This document shows, in pieces, positions 26,401 through 33,391 of a stretch of 64,000 nt of DNA. Location of the stretch: assembly GCF_947496855.1 (NCBI RefSeq), contig NZ_CANMED010000008.1:388509-452508 (forward strand), read 5' to 3'. Under the pieces are notes generated by a model. It was given only the letters and a program-made list of their open reading frames with translations, made no database searches and was not told the DNA's origin. A program made the translations under genes and the position numbers. The DNA is from an uncultured Aquimarina sp. GTDB lineage: Bacteria > Bacteroidota > Bacteroidia > Flavobacteriales > Flavobacteriaceae. The stretch's first letter is position 1. Each line of letters opens with the position of its first letter.

Positions 26401-26806
26401 ACAGAAAGATCCATTATTAATTTATAAGTTCGAAGCTTTTGAATTATTTAAATCTATGATTGAAGAAGTAAATAAAGATGTTATTTCTTTCTTATTCAAA
26501 GGAGAACTACCTACTGGTAATACTCAGGACATCTCTGAAGCTCGTCAGGTAAAAAGAAAAGAAAATCTGGAAACTTCTAAAGAAGAAATCCCTAATATGG
26601 ATGAGCGTGCTGCGCAAAATAGAGCTGCAGGACAAACACAACAGCCACAACAAGTAACTGAGACTATCGTTCGTGAACAACCCAAAATTGGGCGTAATGA
26701 TAAAGTTACCATTAAACATGTAATGAGTGGAGAAAATAAAACTGTTAAATACAAACAAGCAATCCCATTAATCGAAAAAGGAGAATGGGTACTTGTGAGT
26801 GAGTAA
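23450..26806 (+). CDS. secA: Preprotein translocase ATPase SecA
   Basis: An 1118-residue SecA, longer than the roughly 900 residues of proteobacterial forms because of insertions usual in Bacteroidota (around residues 60-110 and 350-420). Walker A MHTGEGKT, Walker B in YAIIDEVDSVLIDDARTPL, ATNMAGRGTDI and ERHDSRRVDRQLRGRAGRQGD in NBD2 are intact. It drives Sec-dependent export, the first step for every T9SS cargo in this window. The C-terminus lacks the CxCxSGx8C(H/C) zinc motif for SecB and ends in a Bacteroidota-type IKHVMSGENK...GEWVLV segment. Confidence 0.98.
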   Translation: MGVLDSVLKVFVGDKSKKDIKEIQPKVELIKKQEQAIASLSDNELRAKTLEFKNFINEARADINAKIDALSEEADATEDIDRKEDIYAEIDKLKKDAYETTESALNELLPQAFAVVKETAKRFAENDTITVEATAYDRELSADREHITLDGDQAIWSTSWDAAGKEVKWDMIHYDVQLIGGIALHEGKVAEMHTGEGKTLVATLPVYLNALSGNGVHLVTVNDYLARRDSEWMAPIFQFHGLTIDCVDNHRPNSAERRAAYNADITYGTNNEFGFDYLRDNMSHAPEDLVQRPHNYAIIDEVDSVLIDDARTPLIISGPIPKGDIHEFDELKPKIADIVGVQQKYLTTLLAEAKKLIKEGNTKDGGFKLLQVYRGIPKNKALIKFLSEEGVKMLLQKTENFYMQDNNREMHKIDADLYYVIEEKNNQIDLTDKGVDYLSGKENPDFFVLPQIGMEIAKIEDLGLSKTDEAEKKEDLFREYSVKSERIHTLRQLLKAYSLFEKDVEYVVMDNKVKIVDEQTGRIMDGRRYSDGLHQAIEAKENVKIEDATQTFATVTLQNYFRMYGKLCGMTGTAVTEAGELWEIYKLDVVEIPTNRPIARKDQEDLVYKTKREKYNAVIEEVTELSRAGRPVLIGTTSVEISELLGRMLTIRKVPHNVLNAKLHKKEADIVAEAGNPGVVTIATNMAGRGTDIKLTDEVKAAGGLAIVGTERHDSRRVDRQLRGRAGRQGDPGSSNFYVSLEDNLMRLFGSERIAKMMDRMGLKEGEVIQHSMISKSIERAQKKVEENNFGVRKRLLEYDDVMNAQREVVYKRRYHALYGERLRVDLANMIYDTAEVITEGNKNTQDYKNFEFELIRYFSMSSPITTEEFEKMDAQKIAGEVYKAAYEHYQDKMKRNAEAAYPVIKQVYEDPASKYERILVPFTDGVKSLNVATNLEKAYESQGKQLITDFEKNITLAIIDDAWKTHLRKMDELKQSVQLAVHEQKDPLLIYKFEAFELFKSMIEEVNKDVISFLFKGELPTGNTQDISEARQVKRKENLETSKEEIPNMDERAAQNRAAGQTQQPQQVTETIVREQPKIGRNDKVTIKHVMSGENKTVKYKQAIPLIEKGEWVLVSE

Positions 26807-26831
26807 AACCTAAAACATTTGTATAGATACC

Positions 26832-26866
26832 CTAAACCCCCTGAAGTTATACTTCAGGGGGTTTAG
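26832..26866 (+). terminator. Terminator after secA
   Basis: A 15-bp perfect stem with arm CTAAACCCCCTGAAG and a 5-nt loop, 26 nt after the secA stop. The A/T-rich flanks would let it serve the converging gene as well. Confidence 0.85.
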
Positions 26867-26886
26867 CTTTACTTTACATTATTCCT

Positions 26887-27495
26887 CTAAGCAAGCGCTC
26901 GCTTATACATTGTAAAAAACAAAAACGGTAAATACCCAATAGCAAAAATAAAAGCTCCTGCTAACAATAGCACCTCTGCTCCCATCAAATGCAACAGTTT
27001 AAACAATCCAGATAAACCTACAATAATACCAGAGACACAACCCATAATAATTTTTAATCGTTCCGAAAGTGTTTTCGCAATTGCAACTTTATATCTATCA
27101 AAAGCTAACATTGGAACGAAAACTAGTAATAATAGCAGAAAACCAGTTATAAAAAGCTTGTTAGCTCCAGGATACCATAATATCTTAAAAGTAATTCCTG
27201 TAGTTAAGGTTAATGCCCCTACAAATCCAATTAAATACATCAGTTTTTTCATCATAATAATTCGTTTTGAGTTTAATAAAAAAAATGTTTTACGTTCTAA
27301 ATCAATCAAACCGTTCGGTGCTAATTCTGATATAGCATTCTGTAATGATTGATCGAATGTTTTACCAGCTTTTAACTCACTTTCTACAACACAACATAAA
27401 TGATCTAATATATCATCCTGTAAAGCCGGTATTGTTAGACCTTGCTTATCAACAAAGCCTTTGATTCTTTCTTCTTGCTCAGCACTTAACTTCAT
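26887..27495 (-). CDS. Membrane protein partner of PadR regulator
   Basis: A 202-residue protein. Residues 1-60 are a soluble helical segment (LSAEQEERIKGFVDKQGL, DDILDHLCCVVESEL, ISELAPNG), reminiscent of the HAAS/DUF1700-type region that accompanies PadR genes. Then come about five hydrophobic helices, including a GFVGALTLTTGITFKILWYPGAN segment that also resembles the GldL membrane part. The gene overlaps padR by 4 nt. It is probably controlled by it; the activity is unknown. Confidence 0.7.
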   Translation of the reverse strand: MKLSAEQEERIKGFVDKQGLTIPALQDDILDHLCCVVESELKAGKTFDQSLQNAISELAPNGLIDLERKTFFLLNSKRIIMMKKLMYLIGFVGALTLTTGITFKILWYPGANKLFITGFLLLLLVFVPMLAFDRYKVAIAKTLSERLKIIMGCVSGIIVGLSGLFKLLHLMGAEVLLLAGAFIFAIGYLPFLFFTMYKRALA

Positions 27496-27830
27496 ATAAC
27501 ATCCAGTTTTGGAAAAATAACCTTGTTAAGAGTTATCATAAAATCTTTAAGTTCTTCTACATAAGTTACTTTTTCATCCTCTCCCATTAATGTTAGCAAA
27601 TAATATTTTCTAAGCCTTTTTCCGATATACTCCTCTTCACAAGTCAACAAGCCATCTTTTTTCATTTTTTGTAATGCAGGGTATAAAGAACCATCCTTCA
27701 ATAAGATTTTTCCATCAGAGCGTTCTTTTACTTGCTGAAAAATTTCATAACCATACATTCTCCCCTTCTCTGATAATAAATTAAGAATAATGACAGATAA
27801 GGTTCCTTTAAGTAGTTCTTTTGAATACAT
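27492..27830 (-). CDS. PadR family transcriptional regulator
   Basis: A 112-residue winged-helix protein: LLKGTLSVIILNLLSEKGRMYGYEIFQQV and DGSLYPALQKMKKDGLLTCEEEYIGKRLRKYYLLT are the PadR signature. It lacks a long C-terminal domain, so belongs to the short PadR class with a C-terminal helix for dimerisation. It is first in a two-gene operon with a membrane protein. An inverted repeat just upstream (27854-27876) may be its operator. Confidence 0.93.
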   Translation of the reverse strand: MYSKELLKGTLSVIILNLLSEKGRMYGYEIFQQVKERSDGKILLKDGSLYPALQKMKKDGLLTCEEEYIGKRLRKYYLLTLMGEDEKVTYVEELKDFMITLNKVIFPKLDVI

Positions 27831-27853
27831 AGTTCAAATATACATAAAAATAC

Positions 27854-27876
27854 AATACATCATAATTCTATGTATT
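27854..27876. promoter_or_regulatory. Candidate PadR operator
   Basis: AATACAT-N9-ATGTATT, a perfect 7-bp inverted repeat of the ATGT/ACAT class bound by PadR proteins, 24 nt upstream of the padR start. A TATATTTG -7-like element lies at 27835-27842, between the repeat and the ATG. Confidence 0.45.
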
Positions 27877-27940
27877 ATATTTTTATTAACCTATACTATA
27901 ATACCGAATTAGTCTTTTATCATTTTTTAATCTTATAAAA

Positions 27941-28143
27941 ATGATTTTTATGGAAAAGACTTTACTATTGATGATTATAATACTAATCTTTTATTCTTGT
28001 AACAATGATAATAAAGTAATTGAAATCACTATGGAACCGTGACCAATGGATTCTTTTTTGGAGATGTCGGAACTGTTTTATTAACCCTAGAATGCAACCA
28101 AGGTGATCAAAATAACTTTATACCGACTATTAGCAAAATTTAA
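27941..28143 (+). pseudogene. Short lipoprotein gene with apparent frameshift
   Basis: ATG at 27941 opens a 33-residue frame with a lipoprotein signal (LLLMIIILIFYSC) that stops at 28040-28042. The adjoining frame (from 28039) reads VTNGFFFGDVGTVLLTLECNQ... to a TAA at 28141 and looks coding. A one-base change near 28035-28040 would join them into one small lipoprotein of about 67 residues. It may be a decayed gene or a sequence error. Confidence 0.4.
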
Positions 28144-28437
28144 TATTTTTATTATAAACTAGGATTTATATATTTTAAGAGTAACTAAAACCAGACTTAT
28201 ATATCCTTCTGAAGATAGCTCTTGCATTATAATCACTTATAAATCAATACAATAATTATTCAATACTTAGCTCTTAGACACCTATCTTCAATTATGAAAA
28301 TTTACGCAACAAGTTATCAGTAAAGATTGGTAATCAAGAATAAATATATAGGAGTATTTTATCTTACATAAAAGTAATTACACTCCTATTATTACGAATT
28401 GAATTTACCTTGGGACTTCAAATAGATTAAAAAAAAC

Positions 28438-28465
28438 AAAAGCGGATTCAAAATGAACCCGCTTT
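28438..28465 (-). terminator. Terminator of the sorting-domain-like gene 28498
   Basis: A stem of about 11 bp (AAGCGGATTCA with TGAACCCGCTT, one mismatch) and a 3-nt loop. The A run at 28429-28441 provides the U tract on the minus-strand transcript. Confidence 0.8.
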
Positions 28466-28497
28466 GTTTTGTTTCCCCTTTTAATATCTTTTTTATC

Positions 28498-29139
28498 TCA
28501 TAAATCTGTAACACTGCTTTGAGCTTCGGTAAACTTCTCGACAATTACAGAATCACCTTTACTATTTTCAAGAAGGTAAACACCTACAGGTAATTGACTA
28601 AGATCTATAACATTTGTAGTTTTTGATAAAACGTGAATTGTATCCTTAACTTCGAATAACTTTAATTTATCTCCTTCCTCAAAATCTAATACTATAACAA
28701 GGCTACCTTCTCTCTCAATAGCTAATTGATTCTCCTTAGGACTGATATAATTTTCAATGGTTACTTCTTCTGCATTTATTTCTCCATTCTCATCCAAAAC
28801 GATTTCAGTACCTCCTCCAACAACAAACTCTTCTTCTTGTAAAACAACAGCTCCTTCAATCATAAGCTTTTCTTCCTGACGGTTGATTACTATAGACTGC
28901 CCTTGATTGTTCTCTAATAAATAAGACCCAATTGGTAATTGACTTAAATCTATACGTGAATAAGACTTTGATAATATATGATCTCCAGTTTCTACTTCAA
29001 ACAATTTCAACTTATCTCCTTCTTCAAAATCAACAACTTCAACAGCTAAACCATCTTGGTATACTGCAAGTGTATTGTCCGCATTAGCAAAAATTGAAAT
29101 AGATAAAAATAGACTGAATATTAAGGCTATAACTTTCAT
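28498..29139 (-). CDS. Secreted protein with two sorting-domain-like modules (paralog 1)
   Basis: A 213-residue protein with a signal peptide (about 1-20). Two modules of about 60 residues (about 24-85 and 141-205) share the pattern DFEEGDKLKLFEV, LSK, IDLSQLPxGxYLLEN and VIxxxE, separated by an acidic linker. The module shape (strand, GDK turn, IDLSxLPxGxYLLE, basic end strand) resembles the core of T9SS type A sorting domains but without the PNP start. Two paralogs lie at 31825 and 32827. No function is known. The gene is monocistronic, with a 350-nt AT-rich upstream region. Confidence 0.75.
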   Translation of the reverse strand: MKVIALIFSLFLSISIFANADNTLAVYQDGLAVEVVDFEEGDKLKLFEVETGDHILSKSYSRIDLSQLPIGSYLLENNQGQSIVINRQEEKLMIEGAVVLQEEEFVVGGGTEIVLDENGEINAEEVTIENYISPKENQLAIEREGSLVIVLDFEEGDKLKLFEVKDTIHVLSKTTNVIDLSQLPVGVYLLENSKGDSVIVEKFTEAQSSVTDL

Positions 29140-29489
29140 AATTTTGGGGCTTTGAAGTTAAAGTATTATGGTTTTACCTTACAAGTATAGCGCTAAAAAC
29201 CTACCACACCAACTAGAAATCAGACTTTTAGACAAAATGGTCGAGTTACTCGTTAAACTACAAAGAAAATGTTAAAAAAACAACAAACACCTGTTTATCA
29301 GTATTTTATAAATTTAAAAACATTTAAATAACGACGAAAAACTTATTTTTTAGGTCAAAAGACACAAGTTCTACGCTAAAGAATATGTTTTTCTTAAAAT
29401 TGTAATTATAGCAGAACATAAACGAATAACAAAAACGCTTTCATGATTAGGAATAATTCTAGTATTATTAAACCAACCTCGCAATTCGA
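29140..29489. other. Upstream region of paralog 1 with shared motif
   Basis: No gene. On the minus strand a promoter-like TTG-N20-TATACTTG ends about 50 nt before the start codon. A TAGGTCAAAAGACACAA element (29351-29367) resembles sites upstream of the two paralogous genes. Confidence 0.4.
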
Positions 29490-30179
29490 TTAAATTTTCA
29501 GCAGTAAATTAGGATCTGGACAATTCTCTAAATAATATTCTAAATCTCGTTTATTAGATACTCCAGGATAATCTCCTATATTTCCCTGCAAATCTTTTAT
29601 AATCTGAAAGTGTAGATGTGGCGCATAATCACCATTTACGGATGCATCTCCTAGTTTGGCTATAACATCTCCAATTTCAAAACGCTCACCTATTTTTATA
29701 TTCTCAATAGACTTTACGGATAAATGTCCATATAAAGTATAAAAGCTAATATCTTGAATTATATGTTTCATAATAATCGTCGGACCATAGTCTCCGAAAT
29801 TCTTATTATTCTGAAAACTATGTACCGTTCCTGCTAAGGGAGCTAGTACTGCACTTCCTGCATCACACCAAACATCTAACCCTAAATGGATATTTCGTTC
29901 GGTTTCCGGATCTTGTTGATTAAAATGTTTACTTCTATTATAGATCCCACGAGTTTCATTATAACCTCCATAAGCCACCTTTGCATTATTTAAGACTAAA
30001 TACTCGCTTATATAAGCTTCAAAAGCTTTTGAAGAAGATACATCCATAACTTCTAATTTTTTATTACCTATCGATAAATCTATAAAAGTGTATTCTTCGT
30101 TAATGAAATTTGAATCAACAACAGGAAGAAAACTTTGAGATAAACTCTGGATAAACTGAGAGAATAAGGTACTGGTCAT
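29490..30179 (-). CDS. M23 family metallopeptidase
   Basis: A 229-residue LytM-type peptidase. The zinc motif is present as HLGLDVWCDAGSAVLAPLAG (H-x4-D) and HLHFQI (H-x-H), with YTLYGHLS between. Most M23 enzymes cut peptide bridges in peptidoglycan. No N-terminal signal peptide is evident, which is unusual for this family; the first 100 residues are unassigned. It lies 84 nt after the anti-sigma gene on the same strand, so may be read through from that operon. Confidence 0.9.
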   Translation of the reverse strand: MTSTLFSQFIQSLSQSFLPVVDSNFINEEYTFIDLSIGNKKLEVMDVSSSKAFEAYISEYLVLNNAKVAYGGYNETRGIYNRSKHFNQQDPETERNIHLGLDVWCDAGSAVLAPLAGTVHSFQNNKNFGDYGPTIIMKHIIQDISFYTLYGHLSVKSIENIKIGERFEIGDVIAKLGDASVNGDYAPHLHFQIIKDLQGNIGDYPGVSNKRDLEYYLENCPDPNLLLKI

Positions 30180-30263
30180 TAGGTATGGTTTTAAAAAACA
30201 GATTTTAGATGCTATAAAAACATATTATTTAGATAATTGGTTTCGATCAACAAACAAATCAAT

Positions 30264-30659
30264 TTAGATAGAGTATATCTTATCTATCCTTCTTTTAATT
30301 ACGGTAATTTGTACCATAAATAAAGTTGCCAGGAATATGATTCCGTATATTGTAGCATCATGAAGCTTAAAACTAGCAAATGGATTCTTGACACCGTTTA
30401 AAAGTGAAAAATCCACCTTATCTAAGATCGATGTTCCTTCTGACAAAAATGGTGAAGAAATTAATATACCTATAATTAATATACCCATCACTAACCAAGC
30501 TTTTTTAGAGATCAATGGTTGATAAGCGATAGGTCTATCCGCTGAAGCGATCTTTACCTCACTCATTACTTTTTGTAAAAAATCCACAGAAGGGTTTTCT
30601 GTACCCGCTTCTTTTACTAATCTCTTAATGTCTTTATATTGCTCTTCCATTATTAGCAT
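30264..30659 (-). CDS. Putative anti-sigma factor, membrane protein
   Basis: A 131-residue protein with a cytoplasmic N-terminus (EEQYKDIKRLVKEAG) and two hydrophobic helices (about 49-68 and 98-118). It overlaps the sigma gene by 26 nt, the normal arrangement for a cognate anti-sigma factor, though no zinc anti-sigma motif (HxxxCxxC) is present. The second in-frame ATG (MEEQ, nine bases downstream) could be the start instead. Confidence 0.7.
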   Translation of the reverse strand: MLIMEEQYKDIKRLVKEAGTENPSVDFLQKVMSEVKIASADRPIAYQPLISKKAWLVMGILIIGILISSPFLSEGTSILDKVDFSLLNGVKNPFASFKLHDATIYGIIFLATLFMVQITVIKRRIDKIYSI

Positions 30660-31221
30660 TAATTTCTGGTGAAATATGATACTTAAGTATCGAATATAGT
30701 TTTTTTCTACTGCGATATAACTTTATTTTTATATTATCTTCTGTCAAACCAACAATCTCTTTGATCTCTTTGACACTTTTCTCTTCAAAATAATATAAGG
30801 TTATAATAGCTGACTCTTCCTCTGGAAGCTTAAGTATACTATCCGATATAAATTGTTTTCTCTCTATATTTTCCAAACAACTTAATGCATCATTAATTAC
30901 ATCCACTTCTCCTTCGCTTATTTCTTCTATGAGTTCTGTAGCTACAAAACGCTTATTTTTCTTTATTGCATCTAGACTTTTACGATATGCAATCGTGTAT
31001 AACCAAGTCGAAAATTTAGCCTCTCCCCTGTACTTAGACAAAGACTTATATGCTTTAATAAAGGTGTCTTGCGCTATCTCTTCAGCCTCTTCTTTATTTC
31101 TAATCATTCTATACACTATCGTATACACCAAACTTTGATAACGCTTTACTAAGCCAGAAAAAGCATTTACATCTCCTTCTAAGACTTGGTTAATATAATA
31201 TTGATCTGATTGATGGTTCAT
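30634..31221 (-). CDS. ECF-type RNA polymerase sigma factor (first copy)
   Basis: A 195-residue sigma-70 family protein with regions 2 (YQSLVYTIVYRMIRNKEEAEEIAQDTFIKAY, FSTWLYTIAYR) and 4 (LPEEESAIITLYYFEEKSVKEIKEIVGLTEDNIKIKLYRSRKKL) and no region 3. It redirects RNA polymerase to a stress or envelope regulon. A GTAACC-N16-CGTC promoter ends only 10 nt before its ATG, and the same pattern drives the divergent gene at 31372, so it is probably autoregulated. Confidence 0.95.
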   Translation of the reverse strand: MNHQSDQYYINQVLEGDVNAFSGLVKRYQSLVYTIVYRMIRNKEEAEEIAQDTFIKAYKSLSKYRGEAKFSTWLYTIAYRKSLDAIKKNKRFVATELIEEISEGEVDVINDALSCLENIERKQFISDSILKLPEEESAIITLYYFEEKSVKEIKEIVGLTEDNIKIKLYRSRKKLYSILKYHISPEINANNGRAI

Positions 31222-31231
31222 TTACACATTA

Positions 31232-31257
31232 GACGACACATTTTTGTTTATGGTTAC
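31232..31257 (-). promoter_or_regulatory. ECF promoter of the first sigma operon
   Basis: Minus strand GTAACC (31252-31257), a 16-nt spacer, CGTC (31232-31235) then TAATG. This is the ECF -35/-10 pattern. With a start about 6-7 nt later, the mRNA leader would be only a few bases long. Confidence 0.7.
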
Positions 31258-31303
31258 ATCCAATTACTAAAAAGATACAAAATAATTTTTTTTAAGATTT
31301 TTT

Positions 31304-31330
31304 GTAACCGACTTCTGATCGATGGCGTCA
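31304..31330 (+). promoter_or_regulatory. ECF promoter of the divergent DUF6249 gene
   Basis: GTAACC (31304-31309), a 16-nt spacer and CGTCA (31326-31330), identical in layout to the promoter on the opposite strand 50 nt away. The leader to the ATG at 31372 is about 35 nt. Confidence 0.7.
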
Positions 31331-31371
31331 TAGTGAAAAACGAACAGTTAAATCTTTAAAATCTAAAAATT

Positions 31372-31722
31372 ATGAGTTTTATCGAAGTACTAATACCATT
31401 ATCAATATTCGGATGTATTTTTGGTGTTTTTTATCTCTTTGTTACTGCTAGAAACAAAGAGCGTATGGCACTAATAGAAAAGGGAGCGGATGCCTCTATT
31501 TTTTATAGTAGTAAGCAGAAAAGAGTAACTCCAGTATGGAAAGTTTTTATTCTTAATTTCTCATTATTACTAATGGGTATTGGAATTGGAATTTTTATAG
31601 CAGGTATTCTACATTATTCCTTAGGAGTCGAGGAAGGTATTGCTTTCCCAGGGACTATTTTCCTAATGGCCGGTGCAGGATTATTTACAGGTTTTACAAT
31701 GACAAAGAATCTGGACAAATAA
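31372..31722 (+). CDS. DUF6249 family membrane protein
   Basis: A 116-residue protein with three hydrophobic helices (about 5-24, 55-80, 88-107) and a short cytoplasmic loop, ARNKERMALIEKGADASIF, that is the hallmark of the family. It is divergent from the sigma operon and shares its promoter type, so it likely belongs to that regulon. The function is unknown. Followed by a terminator. Confidence 0.8.
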   Translation: MSFIEVLIPLSIFGCIFGVFYLFVTARNKERMALIEKGADASIFYSSKQKRVTPVWKVFILNFSLLLMGIGIGIFIAGILHYSLGVEEGIAFPGTIFLMAGAGLFTGFTMTKNLDK

Positions 31723-31747
31723 ACCCTTCTAATTTATGCAAATTATA

Positions 31748-31773
31748 AAGACCTATCATTTCTGATAGGTCTT
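31748..31773. terminator. Bidirectional-type terminator
   Basis: An 11-bp stem AAGACCTATCA/TGATAGGTCTT with a 4-nt loop between two converging genes (31372 plus, 31825 minus). Confidence 0.75.
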
Positions 31774-31824
31774 CCCCAAAATTCTACTTATTCTATGATG
31801 AATAAAATAAATTTAATCTTCTAA

Positions 31825-32463
31825 TTAGTTATATGCTACTGTATCTTCATATTGAAGCTCTACATCAAACTTCTCTATCATAATAGCTTGCCCTCTATCG
31901 TTTTCTAATATATATTTCCCTGTAGGCAACTGAGTAAGATCAACTAATTTTGTTGTCTTGGATAAAATATGAACCTTATCTACAACTTCAAATAATTTAA
32001 TTTTATCTCCTTCTTCAAAATCAACTACTGTAATAAGATCTCCATCTCTAGTAATTGCTAAAGGATTTACTTCTGAAGTTAAATAGTACTCTTCTAATTC
32101 TTCTTCTACACTCATATCATTAACAGGCATTGAATCACTGTCAATTTCAACTATATAATCTGTTCCTAATTCTTCTTCAATAAAAATATCCAAATCTGTT
32201 TTCTCAATTACTACAGACTTACCCTCATTATTTTCCAATAAGTATTTACCTGATGGTAATTGACTAAGATCTATTTGACCTCTTGTTTTAGATAAAATAT
32301 GATCACCTGTTTCTACTTCAAACAATTTAATTTTATCACCTTCTTTAAAATTAACCACAACCACAACAAGTCCTTCTCTTGCAATTTCCAAATTATCATC
32401 TTCAATCCTTGCATTAAGGTTTATGAAGAAAAGTAAGCTGAAAATAAATGCTAAAGTTCTCAT
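31825..32463 (-). CDS. Secreted protein with two sorting-domain-like modules (paralog 2)
   Basis: A 212-residue protein with a signal peptide (1-18) and two copies of the module seen at 28498: NFKEGDKIKLFEVETGDHIL...IDLSQLPSGKYLLEN (about 34-90) and DFEEGDKIKLFEVVDKVHIL...VDLTQLPTGKYILEN (about 143-200), joined by an acidic linker. The organisation is the same as paralog 1, so the two arose by whole-gene duplication after the internal duplication. Predicted exported, function unknown. Confidence 0.75.
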   Translation of the reverse strand: MRTLAFIFSLLFFINLNARIEDDNLEIAREGLVVVVVNFKEGDKIKLFEVETGDHILSKTRGQIDLSQLPSGKYLLENNEGKSVVIEKTDLDIFIEEELGTDYIVEIDSDSMPVNDMSVEEELEEYYLTSEVNPLAITRDGDLITVVDFEEGDKIKLFEVVDKVHILSKTTKLVDLTQLPTGKYILENDRGQAIMIEKFDVELQYEDTVAYN

Positions 32464-32826
32464 TAACTAGATTTTTTAATCGTAATAATATTACGTGATT
32501 ACCACACAATAATATCGTTAAATTATCGTTTCTCGAAAAAAACAACCAACTTTTAGATCAAACGTTTTTGATTTTCGACCAATGACACAAAAAAGTCAAT
32601 TTTTACAGTTTTAAAACTATAAAAATCTGATTTTCAGTGCTTTAAATTTAAAGACGTTATTAAAACATAGATTAAATGCACGATATTTAGGTAAACAAAC
32701 CAAAAAGTGTAGTTCTTACAATTATAATTTTCTTAAAAAAACTTTAATAACCAGAGAGATATGTGAAGAAAATTAACAATTATGATAATAACTTACCTAC
32801 AAAAACATATATTCTTTGGTTTCTAA
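32464..32826. other. Upstream region of paralog 2 with shared motif
   Basis: No gene. A TCGACCAATGACACAA element (32575-32590) follows a T-rich GTTTTTGATTT stretch; closely similar sequence lies upstream of paralog 3. A TTG...TGTGGTA stretch nearer the start is shared with paralog 1. Confidence 0.4.
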
Positions 32827-33117
32827 TCATTTACCTAAAAACTGTGAATCGATTCGTTTTTCCACAACTACTTTTCCTCGATTTTTATTAATTAAAAGAT
32901 ATTTCCCAGCCGGAAGTTGGCTTAGGTCGAAAACCTCTCTTCTGGTTTTATAGGTAATAATCTTAGCCATTCTTAACTCAAATAATTTGATTTTATCTCC
33001 ATCTTTAAAATTCATTACACTTATAATGTTTCCATTACGGCTAACGATAAGGCTTTCGTCATTCCCATTATTTCCAAACACAACTGCAGCTAACATTAAA
33101 GAAAAAATTAGCAACAA
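32827..33117 (-). CDS. Secreted protein with one sorting-domain-like module (paralog 3)
   Basis: A 96-residue protein with one module: NFKDGDKIKLFELRMAKIITYKT...FDLSQLPAGKYLLINKNRGKVVVEK. The start is a TTG, since no ATG lies between an upstream in-frame stop and the signal peptide (LLIFSLMLAAVVFG). It is the simplest member of the family, ending soon after the module, so it shows that one unit can stand alone. The core differs most here (ELRMAK for EVETGD). Confidence 0.7.
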   Translation of the reverse strand: MLLIFSLMLAAVVFGNNGNDESLIVSRNGNIISVMNFKDGDKIKLFELRMAKIITYKTRREVFDLSQLPAGKYLLINKNRGKVVVEKRIDSQFLGK

Positions 33118-33334
33118 TTTTTTCTTATAAAATTCTTAAAATCAAGTTTTTATGGTTTATATTTCCCGCTTTAAATTTATCCAAAAAAAAAAGTACTCAA
33201 AAGAGTCTTAAAGATTTCCGGCTCAAGTTTTTCTATATCCGACGAAATGCACAAATCGCTACAACATAAACTTTAGAATATAATCCCATATTTACAAGGA
33301 AAAGAATTTATACAGGTAAAATCAGTCAATAAAA

Positions 33335-33363
33335 AAGCTCTACTAAACTGATTAGCAGAGCTT
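33335..33363 (-). terminator. Terminator of the second sigma operon
   Basis: A 12-bp stem with one mismatch (AAGCTCTACTAA with TTAGCAGAGCTT) and a 5-nt loop, with an A run on the left for the U tract. It closes the operon 35883-33392. Confidence 0.8.
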
Positions 33364-33391
33364 TTAAACAATTAACACATTATTATAAAAA

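Noticed and set aside
26545..26758. Antisense frames within the 3' end of secA
   Set aside because: They are shadows of the secA codons; similar antisense frames lie in most long genes here.
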